DNA of 10,100 nt from Clostridia bacterium (GTDB lineage Bacteria; Bacillota; Clostridia; Oscillospirales; RGIG577): the NCBI GenBank assembly GCA_017419325.1, contig JAFOLN010000323.1:1-10100 (forward strand), in the 5' to 3' direction. The notes beneath the pieces are model-generated. The model did not search any database. It was not told where the DNA came from and saw only the letters and a program-made list of their open reading frames with translations. The stretch's first letter is position 1, and each line of letters opens with the position of its first letter. Of the stretch, positions 1 to 6,903 are shown in pieces. The translations under genes were made by a program, and so were the position numbers.

Positions 1-32
1 CCCATTGGCGCTGTCGCGCCCGTGACTTCGGT

Positions 33-54
33 GCCCGCTGGGGGTTATGCGGGC
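33..54. other. small inverted repeat in left non-coding flank
   Basis: GCCCGC (33-38) and GCGGGC (49-54) form a perfect 6-bp stem with a 10-base loop, followed on the plus strand by CTTTAGC-like sequence with only three T residues. A second small stem, GGCGC/GCGCC, lies at 7-20. Neither has a proper U tract, so a terminator call is not supported. The 129 bases left of the unknown gene hold nothing else beyond the hairpin repeat at 76-113. Confidence 0.3.
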
Positions 55-75
55 TTTAGCAGGAAGCCTTCGGCT

Positions 76-113
76 GTGTCATTCTGAGGCGCAAGCCGAA
101 GAATCTCACGCAC
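76..113 (+). repeat. dispersed hairpin repeat, left copy
   Basis: This copy matches the one at 9945-9986 at both ends: GTGTCATTCT on the left and GCCGAAGAATCTCACGCAC on the right. Its centre folds as ATTCT (81-85) with AGAAT (100-104), a GA/GA internal mismatch, then GGC (88-90) with GCC (95-97) around a GCAA loop (91-94). GCAA is a GNRA-type tetraloop when read as plus-strand RNA. Both copies have the same orientation and bracket the operon. An overlapping alternative stem pairs CTTCGGCT (68-75) with AGCCGAAG (94-101). It looks like a short dispersed palindromic element; function is unknown. Confidence 0.75.
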
Positions 114-129
114 ACCGGCGCATATTGCG

Positions 130-963
130 TTACCGAAACACCTCCATCACGGCCTCCCGCTCAACCGGGCCGCAGCCTTTCGTCCACGCGACAATGACGC
201 GCAGGCAAAACTCATTCGCCGTTTTCGAATACTTTTTAAGCTTTTCGGGTACCATTATTTCAAAGCCGTCACAGAGGATGCGCGACACGCGGTAGGGCAC
301 GCGAACGGAGCTGTCGCCCGAAAAATCGTATGTGCCGAGAGCGCATGTTGTGTTGTCTCGCTCCATTATAAGGATCTTCGTATGATTGCCGTCCGGGGCG
401 GGCGTAAAGCGTCCGCCGTCCATGCGCGCGGTGAACACGATATCGCCGCTTCTGTATTCGGGAATGATGAACGAAAGAAGATAAGCCTCGGCGCCGTCTG
501 CGTCGGGCGTGCCGATAATCTCACTGCGGCACCTAAGCGGCTCTCTGTTCGCCGACGCCGAAAAAGAGCCTGCCGGCGTATCCATGGAATACTGAACTTT
601 CATATGCGCGGGCTCGGCGCTCATCAGAGCTTTCGTCTCTTTCTCATCGGGGCGGCCGCCGAAGACCCATTTTATGCCCAGATCTTCAAGCGGCGTATTC
701 TGCTCGCATTTTACGGGCTTTATGTGCCACTCTCCGCCCGCGTCGGTGTATATGTACGCAAGTACGCCGATATTTGATTTTATCACCCACCATCTGTTTG
801 CGCCCGTATACGGTATGGGCCGGCCGTTGCCGCAGCCGCCGTAAAGCAGCACATTAAGAAGGTCGCCCGCTGTCGCGTCGGCGGGCATTTCAATATTGTA
901 TTCGCCGTTCCCCGCGTCGTCGCCCATCGACACGCTGACTCTTTTGAACGTAATGTTTATCAT
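130..963 (-). CDS. unrecognised 277-residue cytoplasmic protein
   Basis: I do not recognise this protein. It has no evident signal peptide or membrane segment and looks soluble and rich in beta strand. The first ~105 residues look like one domain: a beta hairpin, then PADATAGDLLNVLL (residues 27-40), which resembles the strand-helix step of a beta-grasp fold, then a conserved-looking segment with GANRWWVIKSNIG (54-66). Residues ~110-277 look like a second beta-rich domain ending in a basic stretch, EKLKKYSK (240-247). Seven cysteines are scattered without a clear metal motif. The ATG at 963 is preceded two codons upstream by an in-frame TAA, so the gene cannot extend further. The nearest GGGAGG (976-981) lies 12 bases from the ATG, which is long for a ribosome site. 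The gene follows the operon terminator by 37 bases, so it depends on readthrough or on a promoter I cannot see. Confidence 0.75.
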   Translation of the reverse strand: MINITFKRVSVSMGDDAGNGEYNIEMPADATAGDLLNVLLYGGCGNGRPIPYTGANRWWVIKSNIGVLAYIYTDAGGEWHIKPVKCEQNTPLEDLGIKWVFGGRPDEKETKALMSAEPAHMKVQYSMDTPAGSFSASANREPLRCRSEIIGTPDADGAEAYLLSFIIPEYRSGDIVFTARMDGGRFTPAPDGNHTKILIMERDNTTCALGTYDFSGDSSVRVPYRVSRILCDGFEIMVPEKLKKYSKTANEFCLRVIVAWTKGCGPVEREAVMEVFR

Positions 964-1000
964 TTTTTATGCACGCCTCCCGTCGGCCTCTCATGATGCC

Positions 1001-1032
1001 AAAAAAGCCCGCCGCAAAAACTTGCGGCGGGC
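1001..1032 (-). terminator. strong intrinsic terminator ending the arginine operon
   Basis: On the minus strand GCCCGCCGCAA pairs perfectly with TTGCGGCGGGC (11 bp; plus-strand arms 1007-1017 and 1022-1032) around a 4-base loop, directly followed by six T residues (A run at 1001-1006). The stem begins 6 bases after the deaminase stop codon. This is a textbook Rho-independent terminator and marks the end of the arg transcript. It would also reduce transcription into the unknown gene downstream. Confidence 0.95.
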
Positions 1033-1038
1033 CGTTTC

Positions 1039-1527
1039 TCAGTACCCGAACTTCTCGTTTAACGAATCGTCGTTCTCTATCCACTCGGATACGCTTATCT
1101 TCTCATATTCATTCTCGCTCCGGCGAAATACTATCTCCCCGATGCCCGCGTTTATTATCATGCGCTTGCACATCTGACACGAGTTGGAATCGGCGACAAG
1201 CTCGCCCGTCTGGGCGTAAAGCCCCACAACGTACATGGTCGCGCCTATCATAAGATCGCGGGCGGCGGATATAATGGCGTTCGCCTCCGCGTGGACGCTG
1301 CGGCACATCTCATATCGCTCCCCACGGGGAATGTTCATCTTCTCACGAAGGCAGAACCCCAGGTCGCAGCAGTTCTCGCGCCCTCTGGGCGCACCCGTAT
1401 AGCCCGTGGAGATTATCTGGTCGTGATTTACGATGATCGCGCCGTAATTCCGTCTGAGGCAGGTGCCCCGCGACGCCACGGTCTGTGCTATGTCAAGATA
1501 ATAATTCGTTTTGTCACGCCTGTTCAC
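1039..1527 (-). CDS. dCMP/cytidine deaminase-family protein (ComEB-like)
   Basis: This 162-residue protein belongs to the zinc-dependent cytidine/deoxycytidylate deaminase superfamily, probably converting dCMP to dUMP for dTTP supply. The catalytic motif HAEANAI is visible (zinc ligand His79, proton-shuttle Glu81), with SCQMC supplying Cys117 and Cys120. The usual proline before the first cysteine is Ser116 here. The family-like stretch ISTGYTGAPRG (39-49) and extra cysteines at 23, 53, 54, 59 and 75 suggest the dCMP deaminase branch and possibly a second metal site. The start is GTG at 1527, with GGAGG at 1537-1541. It follows argF by 34 bases and is followed at once by the operon terminator, so it is co-transcribed with the arginine genes. 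The exact substrate is inferred; a related nucleotide deaminase is possible. Confidence 0.88.
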   Translation of the reverse strand: MNRRDKTNYYLDIAQTVASRGTCLRRNYGAIIVNHDQIISTGYTGAPRGRENCCDLGFCLREKMNIPRGERYEMCRSVHAEANAIISAARDLMIGATMYVVGLYAQTGELVADSNSCQMCKRMIINAGIGEIVFRRSENEYEKISVSEWIENDDSLNEKFGY

Positions 1528-1561
1528 AGCGCGGCACCTCCCTTGTCTCAGGAGTATTTTT

Positions 1562-2470
1562 TTACGCCATAAGCTTGACCATTACGGCCTTCTGCGCATG
1601 GAGTCGGTTCTCCGCCTCGTCGAATATCTCATTTGCGTGCGCCTCAAGAACCTCGTCCGTTATCTCCTGACCGCGCTTTGCGGGCAGGCAGTGCTGAACC
1701 ATTGCGTCGGGCTTCGCGTATTTCATTACCTCGGCGTTTATCTGGAAGTCCTTGAATGCGCGGTTTCTTTCCTCAACCTCGGCCTCCATGCCCATGCTTG
1801 CCCATACGTCGGTATATAAAACGTCCGCGTCCTTTGCGGCCTTCGCTATATCGCTCGTAACGAGGAGCTTGTTTCCGTAGCTCTTTGCGAAATCGAGAAC
1901 GCTCTTATCCGGCTGATACGCATCGGGCGTCGCGATGGCCACGTCCATGCCCGCCTTAAGGCAGCCCACGATGAGGGAGTTCGCCATATTGTTCGCGCCG
2001 TCGCCTATGAACGTAAGCTTTCTTCCGTCGAAGCCGCCCTTATGCTCGCGTATCGTCTGAAGGTCGGCAAGCACCTGGCACGGGTGCGCGAAATCGGTAA
2101 GTCCGTTTATTATCGGTATGGAGCCGTACTTTGCAAGGTTCTCCACCTCGTCCTGGCCGTAGGTGCGTATCATGATGCCGTCGAGGAACCTTGACAGCGT
2201 GCGCGCCGTGTCCTGCACAGGCTCGCCGCGTCCTATCTGGAGGTCGTTCTTCGATAAGAACAGCGCCTGTCCGCCAAGCTGATACATGCCCACCTCGAAG
2301 GAGACTCTCGTGCGGGTGGAGGACTTCTGGAATATCATGCCGAGGCTCTTTCCCTTAAGGTAATGATGCTCCACACCTGCCTTCTGCTTCCTTTTGAGCT
2401 CGTCGGCAAGCTCAAGTATCTCAAATATCTCGTCCTTTGACAAATCTAAAAGCTTTAATAAATGTTTCAT
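1562..2470 (-). CDS. argF: ornithine carbamoyltransferase
   Basis: ArgF transfers the carbamoyl group from carbamoyl phosphate to ornithine, giving citrulline in the cytoplasm. At 302 residues it is of normal length. The carbamoyl-phosphate loop STRTR is at residues 51-55, HPCQ at 129-132, the ornithine-loop region DVWASMG at 221-227 (most relatives have DVWVSMG), and the catalytic HCLPA at 260-264. This separates it from aspartate carbamoyltransferase. The ATG at 2470 has AGGAGG 8 bases upstream. It starts 15 bases after the argD stop, so the two are in one transcript. No carAB is in the window, so carbamoyl phosphate must come from genes elsewhere. A catabolic (arginine deiminase pathway) role is unlikely because every neighbour is biosynthetic. 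Confidence 0.97.
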   Translation of the reverse strand: MKHLLKLLDLSKDEIFEILELADELKRKQKAGVEHHYLKGKSLGMIFQKSSTRTRVSFEVGMYQLGGQALFLSKNDLQIGRGEPVQDTARTLSRFLDGIMIRTYGQDEVENLAKYGSIPIINGLTDFAHPCQVLADLQTIREHKGGFDGRKLTFIGDGANNMANSLIVGCLKAGMDVAIATPDAYQPDKSVLDFAKSYGNKLLVTSDIAKAAKDADVLYTDVWASMGMEAEVEERNRAFKDFQINAEVMKYAKPDAMVQHCLPAKRGQEITDEVLEAHANEIFDEAENRLHAQKAVMVKLMA

Positions 2471-2485
2471 GCGCCGTGCCTCCTT

Positions 2486-3676
2486 TTATTTAATCTGCGA
2501 AAGTACCTTCTTTATTATTTCAAAGCCCGCGTCTATATCCTCATACGGTATGGTGAGCGGGGGAAGAAGCCTCAGCGTATCGCTGCCCGCCGTAAGCGCG
2601 AGAAGACCCGCGTCTATAAGCTTCGCGCAAAGCTCCTTGTGGGACATGCCCTCCACCTTCACGCCTATCATAAGGCCGAGGCCGCGTGTCTCGGTAAGAT
2701 GGGGGCTGTTAAGCTCGGCGAACTTCTTTCTTATATAATCGCCCTTCTTTAATACCTCTGATAAGAACTCCTCGTTTGCCACGCGGTCGAGTACAACAAG
2801 CGCGCCCGCGCTCACGATGGGGTTTCCGCCGAAGGTGGTGGCGTGGGTTCCGGGGCCTAAAACATCCTTTAAATTCTCGCCGCAGAGCATGGCGCCTATG
2901 GGAAGGCCGCCGCCAAGACCCTTCGCAAGGGTAACAATGTCCGGCTTTTCGGGGAGATACTCCGACGCGAGCAGCTTTCCCGTGCGGGCTATGCCCGTCT
3001 GAACCTCGTCGGCTATAACGAGGATGTCGTTTTTACGCGCGATTTCAAATACCGCCTTCGTAAACTCCTCGGAAAGCGGATTTACGCCGCCCTCGCCCTG
3101 TACTACCTCTATCATAATGGCGCACACCGTCTTGTCAACGGCCGCCTTCAATGCCTCAACGTCGTTTGCGGGCGTATACTTAAAGCCCTCGGTGAAGGGG
3201 AAGAAGAAGTTGTGGAAAACGTCCTGTCCCGTTGCCGCAAGGGTGGTCACGGTGCGCCCGTGGAAGGAGTTGCGAAGCGTGAGAATGGTATGCCTGCCCT
3301 CGCCGTACTTGTCGAAGCTGTATTTTCTCGCAAGCTTTATCGCGCCCTCGTTCGTCTCGCCGCCGCCGTTCGCAAAGAACACGCGGGCAAAGCCCGTAAG
3401 GCGGGTGAGCTTGTCGGCAAGCTCTACGTTTACGTCGCTGTAATAAAGGTTCGACACATGGTTAAGCCGATGCGCCTGCGCGGACACCGCGTCCGCCCAT
3501 TCGTCGTCGCAGAAGCCCAGCGAATTTACGCCGATGCCGCTTGCGAAGTCTATATATTCGCGGCCGTCCGTGTCGATAAGGCGCGCGCCCTTGCCCGAAG
3601 CGGCGCAAAGGGGAAAGCGGCCGTATGTATTCATAAGGGAATTGTCCGCGATTTTCTTTATCTCGTTAAATCTCAT
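2486..3676 (-). CDS. argD: acetylornithine aminotransferase
   Basis: ArgD is a class III PLP aminotransferase that converts N-acetylglutamate semialdehyde to N-acetylornithine using glutamate. The protein has 396 residues, normal for the family. The PLP lysine lies in TLAKGLGGGLPIG (Lys252), the cofactor-ring aspartate in IADEVQTG (Asp223), and EVVQGEGGVNP is at 190-200. The segment that binds the PLP phosphate is unusual: residues 103-109 read NGGGETN, where relatives usually have NSGAEAN or NSGTEAN. The DNA at this point is in frame and the surrounding motif is otherwise intact, so a pseudogene is unlikely. The AGGA of its ribosome site overlaps the argB stop TAG, and the ATG follows that stop by 12 bases, which suggests translational coupling. 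It may also serve lysine synthesis as succinyl-diaminopimelate aminotransferase, as in some bacteria. Confidence 0.95.
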   Translation of the reverse strand: MRFNEIKKIADNSLMNTYGRFPLCAASGKGARLIDTDGREYIDFASGIGVNSLGFCDDEWADAVSAQAHRLNHVSNLYYSDVNVELADKLTRLTGFARVFFANGGGETNEGAIKLARKYSFDKYGEGRHTILTLRNSFHGRTVTTLAATGQDVFHNFFFPFTEGFKYTPANDVEALKAAVDKTVCAIMIEVVQGEGGVNPLSEEFTKAVFEIARKNDILVIADEVQTGIARTGKLLASEYLPEKPDIVTLAKGLGGGLPIGAMLCGENLKDVLGPGTHATTFGGNPIVSAGALVVLDRVANEEFLSEVLKKGDYIRKKFAELNSPHLTETRGLGLMIGVKVEGMSHKELCAKLIDAGLLALTAGSDTLRLLPPLTIPYEDIDAGFEIIKKVLSQIK

Positions 3677-3688
3677 TTAAAACACTTC

Positions 3689-4558
3689 CTATTCGTTTAT
3701 AAACATCGTTCCGATGCCCTCGTCGGATAAAAGCTCCACCAAAATGGAGTGACGCTCGCGTCCGTCTATGATATGCGCCCGCTTCACGCCGTTTTTCATG
3801 GCGGTGACGCAGCAGTCTATCTTCGGTATCATGCCGCCGGAGATTATGCCCTCGGCCTTAAGTCCGTCAACCTCCGAGGCGCGTACCACGGGGATAAGGG
3901 TGGACTCGTCGTCCTTGTCACGGAGCAGTCCCTTTATGTCGGTGAGCAGTATAAGCTTCTCCGCGCCCAGCGCCACGGCAATCTCCGCCGCCGCCGTGTC
4001 CGCGTTTATGTTGTATGCGCTGCCGTCGTCAACGCCCGCCGCGATGGTCGCGATGATCGGCACATAGCCGCCGTCCCGCGCCGTCGTTATAACGCCGGGA
4101 TCCACCTCGGTGATGTCGCCCACGAAGCCGTAGTCAACGCCGTCTTTAGAGAGCTTCTTTGCGCGGAGCATATTTCCGTCGAGACCGGAAAGACCCATGG
4201 CCTTGCCGCCGCGCTGCTCGATTAAGGTCACAAGCTCCTTATTTACCTTGCCGCAGAGCACCATCTTTACGATGTCCATCGTCTCCGCGTCGGTATAGCG
4301 AAGGCCGTTTATGAACTTGCTTTCCTTTCCCACGCGCTTAAGCATCTGATTTATCTCGGGGCCGCCGCCGTGAACGAGCACGATGTGGATGCCCACAAGC
4401 GACAGAAGCACGATATCGCTTATAACGTCATATTTGAGCTGTTCGCTTACCATGGCGTTGCCGCCGTATTTCACAACGATGGTCTTGCCGCGGAACTGCT
4501 GTATATAGGGTATCGCCTGAACGAGCGTGTTGGAACGCTCCAAAGACATATCCGACAT
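3689..4558 (-). CDS. argB: acetylglutamate kinase, arginine-inhibited type
   Basis: ArgB phosphorylates N-acetylglutamate with ATP and is often the feedback-controlled step. I start it at the ATG at 4558 (289 residues) rather than at 4573, because the upstream ATG overlaps the GGAGG at 4567-4571 that serves the inner start. In this numbering KYGGNAM gives Lys30, VHGGGPEIN is at 62-70, NINAD at 183-187 with Asp187, and GGMIPK ends at Lys246; these match the phosphate-binding and catalytic positions of amino-acid kinases. An N-terminal segment of about 25 residues before KYGG (LVQAIPYIQQF) and a C-terminal HSILVELLSDEGIGTMF are typical of the hexameric, arginine-sensitive enzymes, whereas the E. 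coli type lacks the N-terminal helix. Feedback inhibition is inferred from this. argJ ends 22 bases upstream. Confidence 0.95.
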   Translation of the reverse strand: MSDMSLERSNTLVQAIPYIQQFRGKTIVVKYGGNAMVSEQLKYDVISDIVLLSLVGIHIVLVHGGGPEINQMLKRVGKESKFINGLRYTDAETMDIVKMVLCGKVNKELVTLIEQRGGKAMGLSGLDGNMLRAKKLSKDGVDYGFVGDITEVDPGVITTARDGGYVPIIATIAAGVDDGSAYNINADTAAAEIAVALGAEKLILLTDIKGLLRDKDDESTLIPVVRASEVDGLKAEGIISGGMIPKIDCCVTAMKNGVKRAHIIDGRERHSILVELLSDEGIGTMFINE

Positions 4559-4566
4559 GTTTTTTA

Positions 4567-4571
4567 CCTCC
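4567..4571 (-). promoter_or_regulatory. ribosome binding site deciding the argB start
   Basis: GGAGG on the minus strand lies 8 bases before the ATG at 4556-4558. The only upstream in-frame ATG (4571-4573) shares a base with this motif, so it has no ribosome site at useful distance. The inner ATG, giving MSDMSLERSN, is therefore preferred. Confidence 0.8.
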
Positions 4572-4580
4572 ATTTAACAA

Positions 4581-5801
4581 TCACGTTCTGTAATCGCCGT
4601 TTATTCTTACATACTCATAGCTCAAGTCGCATCCGAAGGCCGCGCCCTCGGCGTCGCCGTCGTGAAGGTCTATGAGTATCTTTATTTCGTTCTCCAAAAG
4701 TATCTCCTTCGCCTTCTCCTCGGAGAAGTCAACGCCCTGTCCGTTCTCGCACACGAGTATGGTGCCCTTCGGGGAGGAAAGCTCAATCTTTACTTTATCA
4801 ACCGTAAGGGGCGCGTCGGCGTAGCCAAGCGCGCAGAGTATCCTGCCCCAGTTCGCGTCCGCGCCGAAGAACGCCGTCTTGACGAGGGACGAATTTATAA
4901 CGGACTTTGAAAGCACTCTCGCCGTCTCTTCGTCGGGCGCATGGCTTATAAGGCATTCGATAAGCTTCGTTGCGCCCTCGCCGTCCTTCGCCATGTCGCG
5001 GCAAAGAGAGGTGCATACCGTAAGAAGCGCCGCCTTGAATGCGTCGAAATCCGCGCCCTCCGACGTTATCTCATCGTTTCCCGCCATGCCGTTTGCCATA
5101 ACGGCCACGGTGTCGTTTGTGCTGGTGTCGCCGTCAACGCTTACGCAGTTAAAGGTGCGGTCGGTGATGTCACGAAGCGCCGTTTCAAGCATTTTCGCGG
5201 AAATCGCCGCGTCCGTCGTTATAAAGCAGAGCATCGTTGCCATCTTCGGGCTTATCATGCCGGAGCCCTTCGCCATGCCGCCGAGACGCGCCGTCTTTCC
5301 CGATATTTCGAACTCCACGGCCGCCTCCTTTTTGAAGGTATCGGTGGTCATGATGGCGCACGCCGCGTCGTTCGCGCCCTTCGCGCTTGCCTCAAGCTTC
5401 CCGGCAAGCTCGGGGATTCCCGCTTCGATAAATTCCACCTTGAGAGGCTGACCTATAACGCCGGTGGAGGCCACGATAACGTCCTCGGGCTTTATGGAAA
5501 GCGCCTTTGCCGCCGCCGCGCACATTTTACGCGCCGCGTCCTGCCCGCCCGTAACACAGGCGTTGGCGTTGCCCGAATTTGCCACAACGGCCATGGCTCT
5601 GCCGTCCGACAGGTTGTCCCGCGTTACGTATATCGGCGCGCTTTTGACCTTGTTCGTCGTATAAAGCGCCGCCGCCGCGCACTCCCTGTCCGCCGCGATG
5701 AGCGCAAGGTCAAGGCGCGATTTGTCTTTTCTTATTCCGCAGTGCATGCCTGCGGCGCGAAATCCCTTTGCGGCGCAAACGCCGCCTTCAATCATTTTCA
5801 T
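4581..5801 (-). CDS. argJ: glutamate N-acetyltransferase / ornithine acetyltransferase
   Basis: ArgJ moves the acetyl group from N-acetylornithine to glutamate, so the acetyl cycle is closed; bifunctional forms also use acetyl-CoA. The 406-residue precursor is expected to cleave itself between Ala188 and Thr189 in KGSGMISPKMATML, freeing Thr189 as the nucleophile. Most relatives have Asn where Lys186 is found (PNMATML). The oxyanion-hole motif STGVIG is at 112-117, SLVKTAFFGADANWGRI is near residue 320, and the C-terminus INGDYRT matches the family. No argA is seen, which fits a bifunctional enzyme, but bifunctionality cannot be decided from sequence. The ATG at 5801 follows argC by 42 bases. 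Its ribosome site is a G-rich AGGGGGGG 7 bases upstream, unlike the GGAGG sites of most neighbours. An ATG two codons in is an alternative start. Confidence 0.96.
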   Translation of the reverse strand: MKMIEGGVCAAKGFRAAGMHCGIRKDKSRLDLALIAADRECAAAALYTTNKVKSAPIYVTRDNLSDGRAMAVVANSGNANACVTGGQDAARKMCAAAAKALSIKPEDVIVASTGVIGQPLKVEFIEAGIPELAGKLEASAKGANDAACAIMTTDTFKKEAAVEFEISGKTARLGGMAKGSGMISPKMATMLCFITTDAAISAKMLETALRDITDRTFNCVSVDGDTSTNDTVAVMANGMAGNDEITSEGADFDAFKAALLTVCTSLCRDMAKDGEGATKLIECLISHAPDEETARVLSKSVINSSLVKTAFFGADANWGRILCALGYADAPLTVDKVKIELSSPKGTILVCENGQGVDFSEEKAKEILLENEIKILIDLHDGDAEGAAFGCDLSYEYVRINGDYRT

Positions 5802-5843
5802 AAAGACGCCCCCCCTAAGGCTGTATTTTCGTCGTGCCGCTTC

Positions 5844-6875
5844 TTAGAATGCGGGCGGTATCATGGTGAGGCCCGCCGCCTCGTCGAAGCCGCAGATAAT
5901 GTTCATGTTCTGTATCGCCTGACCTGCCGCGCCCTTTACCATGTTGTCAATGGCGGACACTATGATGAGCTTGCCCGCTTCCCTGTCGCAGAAAAGGGAG
6001 ATGTCGCAGTAGTTCGACATGCGCACTTCCTTTAAGTTCGTGATCTTTCCCAGCGGCAGCACGCGAACGAAGCGCTCGTTCTTATAAAAGTCAACGTAGT
6101 ACTTGTATATGGCCTCGAAGTCGCCGCCCTTCATGTCGGCGTAAATCGTGGAAACTATGCCGCGGTTAATGGGAAGAAGGTGCGGCACAAAGGTAATCTT
6201 TACGTCCTCGCCCGCGATCTTCGAGAGCGTCTGCTCGATCTCCGGCGTATGGCGGTGATTTGCCACCTTATAGGGCGCGAAGCTCTCGTTGCAGTCCGCG
6301 TAGTGAAGGTTCTGGGCAAGGCCGCGTCCCGCGCCGGTGGTGCCGGACTTGGAGTCAACTATAATGCCCTTCGTCTCGATAAAGCCGCCCTTCAACGCGG
6401 GAGCCAGCGCAAGCGCCGCGCTCGTGGGGTAGCAGCCGGGGTTTCCCACCAGCTTATGCTTCTTTATCTCGTCGCGGAATATCTCGCAAAGGCCGTATAC
6501 GGACTCCTTATGTATGTCGGGGATGTTGTATTCCTTATTGTACCACTTCGTGTATACGTCGGCGGAGTCGAGCCTGAAGTCCGCGCCAAGGTCGATGAAC
6601 ACCTTGCCCGCGTCGAAGCACTTCTTGCCCATCTCCTCGGAAAGGCCGTGGGGCAGCGACGCGAACACCACGTCACACTTCGCGATAACGTCCTCCTGGT
6701 TTCCGAGCGTCATGTCGTCTATCTGATAAAGGGACGGATAAATCTCCGATATGGGCTTTCCCTCAAAGCTTACGGAGCTGATGGCAGCAACCTCAACATT
6801 CGGATGGGAAAGGAGAAGCCTTAAGAGCTCCACGCCCGCGTAACCCGTTGCGCCTATTATACCTGCTTTTATCAT
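5844..6875 (-). CDS. argC: N-acetyl-gamma-glutamyl-phosphate reductase
   Basis: ArgC reduces N-acetylglutamyl phosphate to the semialdehyde with NADPH. The 343-residue protein is typical of the long-standing type 1 family. It begins with the Rossmann motif GIIGATGYAGVELLRLL (5-21). The catalytic cysteine sits in GNPGCYPT (Cys148), and the conserved HRHTPEI (207-213) supplies the active-site histidine. SKSGTTGAGRG (175-185) and VPHLLPINRGI (230-240) are also family motifs. The ATG at 6875 has AGGTGA about 7 bases upstream and follows the argH stop by 28 bases. In many Bacillota argC leads its own argCJBD operon; here it is internal, and I see no promoter or ARG box in the short gap before it. 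Confidence 0.97.
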   Translation of the reverse strand: MIKAGIIGATGYAGVELLRLLLSHPNVEVAAISSVSFEGKPISEIYPSLYQIDDMTLGNQEDVIAKCDVVFASLPHGLSEEMGKKCFDAGKVFIDLGADFRLDSADVYTKWYNKEYNIPDIHKESVYGLCEIFRDEIKKHKLVGNPGCYPTSAALALAPALKGGFIETKGIIVDSKSGTTGAGRGLAQNLHYADCNESFAPYKVANHRHTPEIEQTLSKIAGEDVKITFVPHLLPINRGIVSTIYADMKGGDFEAIYKYYVDFYKNERFVRVLPLGKITNLKEVRMSNYCDISLFCDREAGKLIIVSAIDNMVKGAAGQAIQNMNIICGFDEAAGLTMIPPAF

Positions 6876-6903
6876 AATATGTCACCTCTCGTTTTATTCT
6901 TTT

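Noticed and set aside
33..57. Plus-strand terminator at the left edge.
   Set aside because: The 6-bp stem has a 10-base loop and only three T residues after it.
4559..4573. Upstream argB start giving five extra residues.
   Set aside because: Its ATG overlaps the GGAGG that serves the next ATG, and it has no ribosome site of its own.
4941..6035. 364-residue plus-strand open frame opposite argJ and the end of argC.
   Set aside because: It spans two real genes and their gap on the other strand and has shadow-type composition with no motif.
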